Shown here in pieces: positions 16,236 to 23,576 of a stretch of 64,000 nt of DNA (the stretch's first letter is position 1; the number at the start of each line of letters is the position of its first letter). The stretch is taken from positions 744,001 through 808,000 of the forward strand of contig JAUICL010000002.1 in assembly GCA_030427905.1 (NCBI GenBank), read 5' to 3'. The notes below the pieces were generated by a model. That model saw only the letters and a program-made list of their open reading frames with translations. It did no database searches and was not told the DNA's origin. The DNA is from Bacteroidia bacterium (GTDB lineage: Bacteria > Bacteroidota > Bacteroidia > Flavobacteriales_D > Cryomorphaceae). Both the position numbers and the translations under genes were made by a program.

Positions 16236-17759
16236 ATGAGTGATTCATTAACAACACCAAAAACGGCGATTCAGAAGCCAAAGTTTAAAGACCAATATGA
16301 GAATTTTATTGGCGGAAAGTGGGTAGCTCCATCCGATGGTGAATACTTTGACAATATATCTCCAGTAGACGGAAATTCTTTCACAAAAATACCCAGATCA
16401 AAAGAAGCTGATATTGAGTTAGCCCTAGATGCGGCCTGGGAAGCAGCCAAAACCTGGAATCGTTCATCGGCATCAGAACGCAGCAACATCTTGCTCAAAA
16501 TTGCCGATCGAATGGAAGAAAATCTGGAGAGCTTGGCTCGCGCCGAAACTTGGGACAATGGAAAGGCCATCAGAGAAACCATGGCCGCTGATATTCCGCT
16601 AGCGGTAGATCACTTCCGCTACTTCGCTGGTGTGATCCGCGCTGAAGAAGGAACTGCCACAGAGCTTGATGAAAACACCTTGTCAATGAATATTCTCGAG
16701 CCACTCGGTGTAGTAGGACAGATTATTCCGTGGAACTTTCCACTATTGATGGCAGCATGGAAACTAGCTCCAGCCTTAGCCGCAGGAAACTGTGTAGTAA
16801 TCAAGCCCGCAGAGCAAACCCCAGTCGGTATCCTGATTTTGATGGAAATGATTGAAGACATCCTACCAGCAGGGGTTCTCAATGTGGTAAATGGATTTGG
16901 AATTGAAGCTGGAAAGCCACTTGCATCCAACCCGAGAATTAATAAAATAGCCTTCACCGGAGAAACGACTACGGGGCAGCTTATCATGCAATACGCTTCG
17001 AAAAACATCATTCCTGTAACGCTCGAATTAGGTGGAAAATCTCCCAACGTATTCTTCGAGAGCATCATGGAAGCCGATGACGAATTTTTCGACAAATGTC
17101 TTGAAGGTGCCGCGATGTTTGCCTTTAATCAAGGAGAAGTGTGCACCAGCCCTTCGAGAATTCTGGTTCAAGAAAACATCTTCGACAAGTTTATGGAGCG
17201 CGTGGTAGAGCGCACCAAAGCCATCAAATTAGGACACCCGATGGATCCAAACACCATGATGGGTGCCCAGGCTTCAAATGATCAGTACGAGAAGATTCTC
17301 AAGTACATCGAGCTAGGTAAAGAAGAAGGCTGTGAAGTATTGGCTGGTGGAAAAGCTGCTTACAACGAAGGCTTGGAAGGTGGTTACTATATTGAGCCGA
17401 CTATCCTTAAAGGAAACAACAAAATGCGCGTGTTCCAGGAAGAAATTTTTGGACCTGTGGTTTGTGTTACCACTTTCAAAGATGAAGCCGAAGCATTGGA
17501 AATAGCCAACGACACCCTTTATGGATTGGGTGCCGGAGTGTGGACTAGAGATACGCATCAGGCTTATAAAGTGGCCCGAGAGATAAAAGCTGGCCGCGTA
17601 TGGGTCAACTGCTATCACGCCTACCCTGCCCACGCTCCATTTGGTGGATACAAGAAGTCTGGTATCGGCCGAGAAACCCACAAAATGATGCTTTCTCACT
17701 ATCGTCAAACCAAGAATATGCTCATTTCTTACGATAAGAAAGCGCAAGGATTCTTCTAA
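16236..17759 (+). CDS. NAD-dependent aldehyde dehydrogenase (ExaC/AldA-like)
   Basis: The 507-residue protein is a complete aldehyde dehydrogenase. The oxyanion/cofactor region [20 protein letters not shown], catalytic-base Glu264 in [14 protein letters not shown] and nucleophile Cys303 in [12 protein letters not shown] are all present, as is the C-terminal [14 protein letters not shown]. This subgroup (ExaC, acetaldehyde dehydrogenase II type) commonly sits beside a DUF779 gene and oxidises acetaldehyde or similar aldehydes to acids. DUF779 follows after 2 bp and a divergent AraC regulator precedes, so the unit looks like an alcohol/aldehyde-inducible operon. Confidence 0.95.
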   Translation: MSDSLTTPKTAIQKPKFKDQYENFIGGKWVAPSDGEYFDNISPVDGNSFTKIPRSKEADIELALDAAWEAAKTWNRSSASERSNILLKIADRMEENLESLARAETWDNGKAIRETMAADIPLAVDHFRYFAGVIRAEEGTATELDENTLSMNILEPLGVVGQIIPWNFPLLMAAWKLAPALAAGNCVVIKPAEQTPVGILILMEMIEDILPAGVLNVVNGFGIEAGKPLASNPRINKIAFTGETTTGQLIMQYASKNIIPVTLELGGKSPNVFFESIMEADDEFFDKCLEGAAMFAFNQGEVCTSPSRILVQENIFDKFMERVVERTKAIKLGHPMDPNTMMGAQASNDQYEKILKYIELGKEEGCEVLAGGKAAYNEGLEGGYYIEPTILKGNNKMRVFQEEIFGPVVCVTTFKDEAEALEIANDTLYGLGAGVWTRDTHQAYKVAREIKAGRVWVNCYHAYPAHAPFGGYKKSGIGRETHKMMLSHYRQTKNMLISYDKKAQGFF

Positions 17760-17761
17760 AG

Positions 17762-18127
17762 ATGGATAAGATTAAACGTGTGTTAATTTCGGAAGAAGCG
17801 AAAGCTGTTGTCGATAAACTTCGGCAACAGCATCCTTCTTTGATCTTTCATCAAAGCGGCGGGTGTTGCGATGGTTCAGCACCAATGTGCTACAGCGAAG
17901 GAGAATTCTATCTAGATGACTCCGACGTATTATTAGGTGAAATTCACGGCTGCCCATTTTACATGTCGCGGGATCAGTTTGAATACTGGAAACACACCCA
18001 ACTCACCATAGATGTGGTGGAAGGCCGTGGAGCTAGCTTTTCGCTGGAGATCCCTTTGGGATTGCGGTTTATAACAAAGTCCAAGCTTCTCTCTGCTGAA
18101 GAATTAGTAGCCGTTGAGAAAGCCTAA
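17762..18127 (+). CDS. DUF779 protein, aldehyde dehydrogenase partner
   Basis: The 121-residue protein matches DUF779 over its length. Cysteines are clustered: SGGCCDGSAPMCY (Cys35, Cys36, Cys43) and GEIHGCPFYM (Cys64), which look like a metal or redox site. The family is found almost always next to an aldehyde dehydrogenase gene, here with a 2-bp gap, so it probably assists or stabilises that enzyme; no mechanism is known to me. A strong terminator follows 43 bp after its stop. Confidence 0.93.
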   Translation: MDKIKRVLISEEAKAVVDKLRQQHPSLIFHQSGGCCDGSAPMCYSEGEFYLDDSDVLLGEIHGCPFYMSRDQFEYWKHTQLTIDVVEGRGASFSLEIPLGLRFITKSKLLSAEELVAVEKA

Positions 18128-18170
18128 GGTCCGATTGAACGATTGGTAGCAATTGCTGATTGGCAAATTC

Positions 18171-18208
18171 AAAAAGGTTTCCCGGAGAATTCTGGGAAAC
18201 CTTTTTTT
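18171..18208. terminator. Bidirectional intrinsic terminator after DUF779
   Basis: AAAAAGGTTTCCC (18171-18183) pairs with GGGAAACCTTTTT (18194-18206) around a 10-base loop, followed by more T. It ends the ALDH-DUF779 operon, and the A run on the other side lets it serve the opposing T9SS-domain gene as well. Confidence 0.85.
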
Positions 18209-18306
18209 ATAGGGTATCTCTTGAAGTTCTAACGGCTTATCACGCGCTAGCTTTACTAAAGAAGTACTTTGATTTTGATGGAGAAACGCGAAAAGAAAAT
18301 AATCGC

Positions 18307-18708
18307 CTACCGAATCATTACGATATGCCCCGAATAGGTTTTCGGAGAAACGCCATTTACCGTTTGGAGCTTGAGGAAGTATACGAAAATGGAAGGCGAA
18401 GAAACATAATCTCCGTTATCGACCGAACCATTCCACACTTCAGCTGGATCTGTAGAAAAGAATACTTCCTTTCCATTTCGATCCAATATGATGAATTCAT
18501 AAAACTCTAGCTCTGGACCGCTAATTCTTGGCTTGATTACATCATTTAAACCGTCAAAGTTTGGCGTGAATGCGTTAGGCATGTACACATTGAGTGCTTC
18601 CTCCTGCTCTTCCCCTGACGATTTGCTGGAATCTGTTTGGGCCAGAGAGCCCGTGATCCCTACGAAAACTACGAATATGAATGAAAGAAAAATATGTTCA
18701 ACCTTCAT
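18307..18708 (-). CDS. Secreted stand-alone gliding-motility-associated (T9SS type B) C-terminal domain
   Basis: The 133-residue protein has a signal peptide (VEHIFLSFIFVVFVGITGSL then AQ), a 20-residue acidic linker, and a CHU_C-like sorting domain filling the rest: YMPNAFTPNFDGLNDVIKPR, YEFIILDRNGKEVFFSTD, and the WNGSVDNG loop. The domain normally sits at the end of very large adhesins and directs T9SS export. Here there is almost no cargo, and the C-terminal ending TYSGHIVMIR is intact. It could be a tiny surface protein or the remnant of a larger gene; the intact signal peptide argues for the former. Confidence 0.85.
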   Translation of the reverse strand: MKVEHIFLSFIFVVFVGITGSLAQTDSSKSSGEEQEEALNVYMPNAFTPNFDGLNDVIKPRISGPELEFYEFIILDRNGKEVFFSTDPAEVWNGSVDNGDYVSSPSIFVYFLKLQTVNGVSPKTYSGHIVMIR

Positions 18709-18785
18709 GGCGCTGAAATTAACAATTTTATGCGTTACATCGACACATTAAGTCGATAAACACTCAAAAGGTTCATCTGAAGGTT

Positions 18786-18821
18786 TAAAAAATGAAAGGC
18801 CGGAACCTGAATTCCGACCTT
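18786..18821 (-). terminator. Intrinsic terminator of the RnfD-like/DUF2330 operon
   Basis: On the minus strand AAGGTCGGAA and TTCCGGCCTT form a 10-bp stem (one G-T pair) with a 6-base loop, at 18796-18821, followed by CATTTTTT. It lies 17 bp after the DUF2330 stop codon. Confidence 0.8.
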
Positions 18822-18837
18822 ATGACGATTATAATTC

Positions 18838-20325
18838 TCAGTAGTTGCTTTTGAACTTTCGATACCTGAATCGCTGAGGAGACTGAACAAACCAAAGCGT
18901 GAGGAGCCCGAGTATGCCGAATGCTACGAGGAGCAACTTGCCTGTATTACTGGGTGGCGGTGGCAAATCGGGAAGTGTTGGCCCCCATTCATTTCGGTTG
19001 GGCTTGTACTTTTCGCTGTCTCTATTTGTGGTGCTGTACTCGGTAATGTAGTCGGCATAGCCCGGGTGCGACCATCCGGCCAAGGCTTGAAGTTCATCGA
19101 CTTCCCTTTTCCTTCTGTTTTCCAAATCGCTGAGATACTGCACCCCGCCCGCACAGGACAAATCACCTTGCGCCGGGTGAGTCAGAATATACCTGGCTTG
19201 AAAATTCTCATTGTTTGGCGTTTCCTGAAAGATGAGATCCTGAGGAAACTTGTCGCGTGTATAGCGTACATGTAGCCTGGTGAAAAAGACTGCACTCTGG
19301 GCATCCATGCCACGAACCCAGTCGGCACCAGCTTCCCGAAAATCATTGAAAACTGGTGGTGGCGACACGCAAGGATCACATTTCACACCGGCAAATGGGC
19401 TCACGTTCCAAGCGTACTCCAAGTGAACGGCTTTCATCCCTTCGCGGTAGTACGAGCGATCAAATAGATCGGAGTAAAACTCGCCAAAGTATGTCTCAAC
19501 AAAAAGCGGAACATTCTTGTTGGTTGGCACCTTTACCGTACGGTAGTTTACCGCTTCTATGCGTCCACGACGTGTAAATGCATAGACCACCAAGTCTTGA
19601 GCGTCTTTGGCATTGGCCATCCCGAGTCTGATTGGCAACATGAATCGATCTGACTCAAACTCGATCTGCAAAGGATTCAAATAAGTGAACCCACCGTTCT
19701 CCTGACGCTCAAGATTAACCTTCACCACAAAGAATTTGGTGTCGTTCTTCACATAAGGCTCCAATACGCCTTGGGCTTTACTTGGTATTTTGTAATCGTT
19801 GTCTACAAGCCATCGCTGCAGTCCATCCGACTCTTCTGCGCTCAAGATCAAAATATCATAGACCCCTACGGTGTACTCTGCTTCGATAGTCACTTTATAA
19901 TCGGGCTCATATTCGGCTTCGTCTTCCATCACTTCTTCTACGGCCATGTCCATCAATTGAATGGACTGCGCTCGCTTAGCGTACATTTCTCGCTCATAGC
20001 AAGGGTTTTCATCATAGTAGGCCACCAATCTGGGAGCAGAGTATGCATCCAGTCGATCGAAAATTCCGCGGTCGACTTCTTTAATCTGGTTCTCTTTCAA
20101 AATGACTGGCACTGGAACCACCATGGCAAAGTCCTTGACATCCCCTTGAAAGTCATTACTCATAGTAATCACCGTTCGCTGGCCATCTCTTACTAGTATG
20201 ACTTCTGACTTTTCATTAAAGAGATCGCTATCTGCCTTGGCTACATAAAATCCGCAAAAGCTAAATGCGTCAGGGCTTAGAATTAGAGTGGCCATCATTA
20301 GGGCCATGATTTTTTTAAGCTTCAT
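18838..20325 (-). CDS. DUF2330 domain protein
   Basis: The 495-residue protein has a signal peptide (IMALMMATLILSPDAFSF), a large extracytoplasmic region, and one C-terminal membrane helix (LLLVAFGILGLLTLWFV) with a short basic tail. The N-terminal FCGFYVAKADSDLFNEKSEV, VILVRDGQRTVITMSNDFQG, and VPVPVILKENQI match DUF2330. Cysteines in KCDPCVSPPP and LSCAGGVQYL may form disulfides or a metal site. Its start overlaps the stop of the RnfD-like gene by 4 bp, and a strong terminator follows. It may be the periplasmic partner of that membrane protein; function is unknown. Confidence 0.85.
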   Translation of the reverse strand: MKLKKIMALMMATLILSPDAFSFCGFYVAKADSDLFNEKSEVILVRDGQRTVITMSNDFQGDVKDFAMVVPVPVILKENQIKEVDRGIFDRLDAYSAPRLVAYYDENPCYEREMYAKRAQSIQLMDMAVEEVMEDEAEYEPDYKVTIEAEYTVGVYDILILSAEESDGLQRWLVDNDYKIPSKAQGVLEPYVKNDTKFFVVKVNLERQENGGFTYLNPLQIEFESDRFMLPIRLGMANAKDAQDLVVYAFTRRGRIEAVNYRTVKVPTNKNVPLFVETYFGEFYSDLFDRSYYREGMKAVHLEYAWNVSPFAGVKCDPCVSPPPVFNDFREAGADWVRGMDAQSAVFFTRLHVRYTRDKFPQDLIFQETPNNENFQARYILTHPAQGDLSCAGGVQYLSDLENRRKREVDELQALAGWSHPGYADYITEYSTTNRDSEKYKPNRNEWGPTLPDLPPPPSNTGKLLLVAFGILGLLTLWFVQSPQRFRYRKFKSNY

Positions 20326-21140
20326 ATGTTTTGAGTTTTAGGTTGAATATTCCATTGAAAAATTTCGCCTTTCCAAAGTCGGTTGAGCACAGGTGTAGCC
20401 ATCGAGCAGATGAACAGTGCCACGAGTGGAGCAGCGTAGAAGTAGAAAAACTGACTGACTATAAAAGACAAGGTGGCAATAGCCATGGCCCATACAACCC
20501 TTCCCTTTCTGGAATTGGGCGAAGTGCGTGGGTCAGTGATCATAAAAAAGGCAAAGAGAATGACGGTTCCGCTTTCGAACTTGTGCAAAACCACATCCCA
20601 CTCCCAGCCGAGATAGCCCACCGTCCGAATAGACTCCAGAATGAAAAGGCTAGCTAGAAAAGACACCGCCACATCCCACCGTTTTACTCCAAAAAGAACA
20701 AGAGCAGCTCCTGAGAAAAACAAGGCGTAAACGGCTTCCCCACTACCCCACTGACCAGGTGAAACCCAACCACCACCGAGTAAGATGATAGCGATGATTC
20801 CCAGATTAGTCGGATTAAAAATATGCTTGCCATCGACTCGCAAAACGAACTTTGCCGAAATGGTGAGAAAGGCAGCTAGAGCCATCCAGCCGATGGACGC
20901 AGTGTGAAGTAAAAGGCAAAGGCCTAGAGCCGATATCATCGCACTCTTGAGACTGTGAAATGAAAGGTCTTTGGCCAGTATCCAAATAGTTTGAGTTGCC
21001 ATACACACGCCAATGGCTACCAAAAAGTAGCTGACCTGTGCGTCCCAACCCAAAAAGAGCAGTCCATATGATAGAAATAGACTCAGCAAGAATATCTGGA
21101 GCCATCTCATATCGAGCTTTTGTGAAACAGATTGATTCAT
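20322..21140 (-). CDS. RnfD/NqrB-like membrane protein
   Basis: From the ATG at 21140 the protein is about 272 residues with nine to ten membrane helices. Two family motifs are clear: GKHIFNPTNLGIIAIILLGG and FAFFMITDPRTSPNSRKGRV, both conserved in the RnfD/NqrB subunits of ion-pumping redox complexes. The threonine motif (SGAT) that carries covalent FMN in RnfD and NqrB is not present; the nearest string is FFSGAALVLFG. No other rnf or nqr gene is near, and the gene is coupled to DUF2330. It may therefore be a repurposed transporter-like fold. Confidence 0.82.
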   Translation of the reverse strand: MNQSVSQKLDMRWLQIFLLSLFLSYGLLFLGWDAQVSYFLVAIGVCMATQTIWILAKDLSFHSLKSAMISALGLCLLLHTASIGWMALAAFLTISAKFVLRVDGKHIFNPTNLGIIAIILLGGGWVSPGQWGSGEAVYALFFSGAALVLFGVKRWDVAVSFLASLFILESIRTVGYLGWEWDVVLHKFESGTVILFAFFMITDPRTSPNSRKGRVVWAMAIATLSFIVSQFFYFYAAPLVALFICSMATPVLNRLWKGEIFQWNIQPKTQNI

Positions 21141-21201
21141 GATCGATTTTTTCAACCTGTACACACGTGAAAGAAATCCGTTCACCGTGAATGGAAAAAA
21201 C

Positions 21202-21209
21202 TACTTTTG
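21202..21209 (+). promoter_or_regulatory. -7 element TACTTTTG just before the 21214 gene
   Basis: TACTTTTG matches TAnnTTTG and ends 4 bp before the ATG at 21214. The transcript would therefore start at or next to the start codon, that is, be nearly leaderless. Confidence 0.5.
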
Positions 21210-21213
21210 ACTT

Positions 21214-21639
21214 ATGAAAAAATCAATTCTCGTTCTCGCGTTTGCGCTTGGTTTAACAGGCGCTGTGGCTCAAGGTGGCTATGATGAATATATCACTAAA
21301 GACCTAGTGACTTTCACAACGAAATGGGGAAAGGCCAAGGATGAAAATGGCGAAAAGAAACCCGCGTTGATGATTGGAGTCAAAAACGACAACAACCACC
21401 CGGTTATCATCAGTTTCGAGATGCTATTTTATTTCGAAGAAATATTGCGTGAGCGGGGTGGCATCGAAGGGCGTTGCATTCCAGCAAACAAAACGATTTA
21501 CGGAAAGTTTAATGGGATCTACTTCATTCCACAAGAGTTCACTCCCGAGCAGCTCGAGCGTTCTGATTTCCGTTTCGAAATAGATGAAATTTCAGTAAAA
21601 GAAAGCTTCGACTGCGACGTTGAAGAAGAGCAACGTTAA
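21214..21639 (+). CDS. Secreted protein of unknown function
   Basis: The 141-residue protein has a signal peptide (MKKSILVLAFALGLTGAVAQ) and a small mature domain. Segments LVTFTTKWGKAKDENGEKKP, LMIGVKNDNNHPVIISFEML and CIPANKTIYGKFNGI suggest a beta-sandwich with an FPANK-like turn. The C terminus (EISVKESFDCDVEEEQR) carries the second cysteine, possibly bonded to Cys in GRCIPANK. I do not recognise the family. It overlaps the stop of the opposing lipoprotein gene by 4 bp. Confidence 0.72.
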   Translation: MKKSILVLAFALGLTGAVAQGGYDEYITKDLVTFTTKWGKAKDENGEKKPALMIGVKNDNNHPVIISFEMLFYFEEILRERGGIEGRCIPANKTIYGKFNGIYFIPQEFTPEQLERSDFRFEIDEISVKESFDCDVEEEQR

Positions 21640-22208
21640 GATTCAGAATCGACCTGTTCTGCTTGCTTTTTCATGAACTGCTCGATTAACTCTTCGTCAG
21701 TCATGTCAATAGTTTTAAGTCGCTCTTCGGCCTGAATAGCCCACACATCTCCAGGATACTTGTCAATCACATCTTGATAAGCCTCTTTGGCTTGTTCTTT
21801 CTCATTGATGTCTTCATCGTAGGTGAAAGCCAACAAGAACGCCACTTCCGGAGTGCGGATGTGATTGGGATAGTCATCCAAAATTCTACTGTAGTACTTC
21901 AAAGCCTTTACTGGAAGCTTGAGCCCTCTACAAAGGCCAGCAGCCTTGTACATATATTCCACACATCCATCTTCATCTCCAACAAACTTTTCAGAAAACG
22001 TATGGTAAGACTTTAGAAGCTCTGAAGTCACTGCTTCATCCATATTAAAGCTCTCAGCGTACACGATCGCTTCAAGGCTATCAATTTTCTGAATCATGAG
22101 AGCGTGATCTTCCGTATTGCTCTTCACCGCTTTCTCGACTACTTCTTCATTGCTCGACCCACAAGAAAAGAGTGCTACAGCGCAAAGTGAGACTAGGATT
22201 TGTTTCAT
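21636..22208 (-). CDS. TPR-like lipoprotein
   Basis: The 190-residue protein begins with a lipoprotein signal (MKQILVSLCAVALFSCGSSN), with lipidation at the cysteine of FSCG. The mature region is helical and ends with tetratricopeptide-like repeats: LKYYSRILDDYPNHIRTPEV, AKEAYQDVIDKYPGDVWAIQ. This arrangement is typical of Bacteroidota outer-membrane scaffolding lipoproteins. It starts 2 bp after the peptide deformylase stop and is probably co-transcribed with it; the role is not known. Confidence 0.78.
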   Translation of the reverse strand: MKQILVSLCAVALFSCGSSNEEVVEKAVKSNTEDHALMIQKIDSLEAIVYAESFNMDEAVTSELLKSYHTFSEKFVGDEDGCVEYMYKAAGLCRGLKLPVKALKYYSRILDDYPNHIRTPEVAFLLAFTYDEDINEKEQAKEAYQDVIDKYPGDVWAIQAEERLKTIDMTDEELIEQFMKKQAEQVDSES

Positions 22209-22210
22209 AA

Positions 22211-22801
22211 CTACATTCTTCTTTTTGGTTTGGCTTGAGGAAACTTCATTTTGTAATCTACCTTTATTTCACCTTTCGAAATTTCCTGGAGCTTACGTTT
22301 CAACATTCGCTTTTTGAGAGGGTTCAGGTGATCGGTGAATAAGACACCATCAATGTGATCGTATTCATGCTGGATAATCCGAGCCGCATACCCGTCAAAC
22401 TCTTTCTCCTGAAGCTCCCAATTGCGGTTGTAATATCTGATTTTTATTTGGGGTTCACGCTTCACGTCTTCGCGAATATTGGGGATACTCAAACACCCTT
22501 CCCGAAACACCCAAGCTTCGCCAGCAGAATCGACAATTTCAGCATTGATAAACACTTCTTTAAAATCGGCCACTTTCACAGCTTCCGGATCTTCATCATC
22601 TTCACCAAACGGCGAAGCGTCCACGATAAATAATCTGATAGACTTACCGATCTGCGGTGCAGCCAACCCCACTCCCTGGGCAGCGTACATGGTTTCGAAC
22701 ATATTGTCGATTAGCGTATCGAGTCCTTCGTATTCGCGATCTATATCATCTGCTTCACGCTTCAATACAGGATCGCCATATGCCACTATAGGTAAAATCA
22801 T
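22211..22801 (-). CDS. def: Peptide deformylase
   Basis: From the ATG at 22801 (MILPIVAYGDPVLKREA) the protein is 196 residues. All three catalytic motifs are present: GVGLAAPQIG (motif I), EGCLSIPNI (motif II, metal-binding Cys) and QHEYDHIDGVLF (motif III, HExDH). It removes the formyl group from nascent proteins using Fe(II) or Zn. Upstream in-frame codons begin with TTG and do not resemble the family, so 22801 is preferred. The TPR lipoprotein gene follows after 2 bp. Confidence 0.97.
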   Translation of the reverse strand: MILPIVAYGDPVLKREADDIDREYEGLDTLIDNMFETMYAAQGVGLAAPQIGKSIRLFIVDASPFGEDDEDPEAVKVADFKEVFINAEIVDSAGEAWVFREGCLSIPNIREDVKREPQIKIRYYNRNWELQEKEFDGYAARIIQHEYDHIDGVLFTDHLNPLKKRMLKRKLQEISKGEIKVDYKMKFPQAKPKRRM

Positions 22802-22807
22802 AGGGCA

Positions 22808-22815
22808 CAAAAATA
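22808..22815 (-). promoter_or_regulatory. -7 element TATTTTTG of the def operon
   Basis: On the minus strand TATTTTTG matches TAnnTTTG and ends 6 bp before the def ATG, implying a very short leader. It lies between def and the outer-membrane protein gene, so def has its own promoter. Confidence 0.5.
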
Positions 22816-22864
22816 AGCATTTGCTCATCTTTGCGCCCCATAGTGTCAAAAAGAACCTAAGTAT

Positions 22865-23443
22865 CTATTTATGAATGGAAAAGCCCAACCCCACTAGAAA
22901 ATAAGAATTTCGGATGTCGTCCCCCGGATTGTCTTTTACAATGTCGCCAAAACTGTTATTCCATCTAAGGTCGAGCGAGAACATCAAGATCTTGGCTCCA
23001 AGCCCTAAGGAGTATGCTAGGTCGAATCCTTTAATGTCGCCTTTGCTGTAGAAATCACCCAGGTTGTCAGAAAGTTTTATATTTCCAGATACCCCGCCCG
23101 TGGCGAAAAACCATCCGACTTTGAACTTGAGCCCCACGGGGATATCGAGGTAGCTGCTTTTGTACTCGAAATCAGAGTTCTCATCTTTCAAGTGTCCTCC
23201 TTGCTGGGTATAAAGTAAGCCCGTATTCAGCCGAAGCATCGGTATAAGCTTTATGTCTTTGCGAACTCCAGCAAAAAAGCCATGTCGTGGGTCGGCTGTA
23301 AGGTCGTCATCTCCCAGCGTTAGGTCTGCATAGCTCCACCCTGCGGTGAAAGTAAGTATGGCTGGTTTGTCATCGTCTTGAGCGCTCAGCCCAGAAATTG
23401 ACAAGGCAAAATAGCTCAGAAGTAAAATCTTAATGCATTTCAT
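22865..23443 (-). CDS. Outer-membrane beta-barrel family protein
   Basis: The 192-residue protein has a signal peptide (MKCIKILLLSYFALSISGLS then AQ) and alternating beta-strand pattern across the mature part: MLRLNTGLLYTQQGGHLKDE, SYLDIPVGLKFKVGWFFATG, and a terminal strand RNSYFLVGLGFSIHK. This is the small PorT/OMP_b-brl_2-type eight-stranded barrel common in Bacteroidota. The middle GFDLAYSLGLGAKILMFSLD strand pair fits. Ligand and function are unknown. Confidence 0.85.
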   Translation of the reverse strand: MKCIKILLLSYFALSISGLSAQDDDKPAILTFTAGWSYADLTLGDDDLTADPRHGFFAGVRKDIKLIPMLRLNTGLLYTQQGGHLKDENSDFEYKSSYLDIPVGLKFKVGWFFATGGVSGNIKLSDNLGDFYSKGDIKGFDLAYSLGLGAKILMFSLDLRWNNSFGDIVKDNPGDDIRNSYFLVGLGFSIHK

Positions 23444-23547
23444 TGGTCTAAAGGTTAAGGTTATTTCAGAACTAAGCTACCACTTTTCTCAATTCCACCA
23501 CCACTGCAGAGCACTGCTTACAATCAGTCCATTCATCGAATAGTTTG

Positions 23548-23555
23548 TAACTTCG
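23548..23555 (+). promoter_or_regulatory. Possible -7 element TAACTTCG of the E1 dehydrogenase gene
   Basis: TAACTTCG departs from TAnnTTTG at one base and lies 21 bp before the ATG at 23577. Similar TTCG variants occur before other genes here (27295, 60936), which suggests they are functional. Confidence 0.4.
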
Positions 23556-23576
23556 CGGCTCACTACAAAATTTAGG

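Noticed and set aside
18160-18510. Plus-strand frame of 116 codons after DUF779
   Set aside because: It begins across the DUF779 terminator and runs antisense to the T9SS-domain gene, whose signal peptide and CHU_C motifs are clear.
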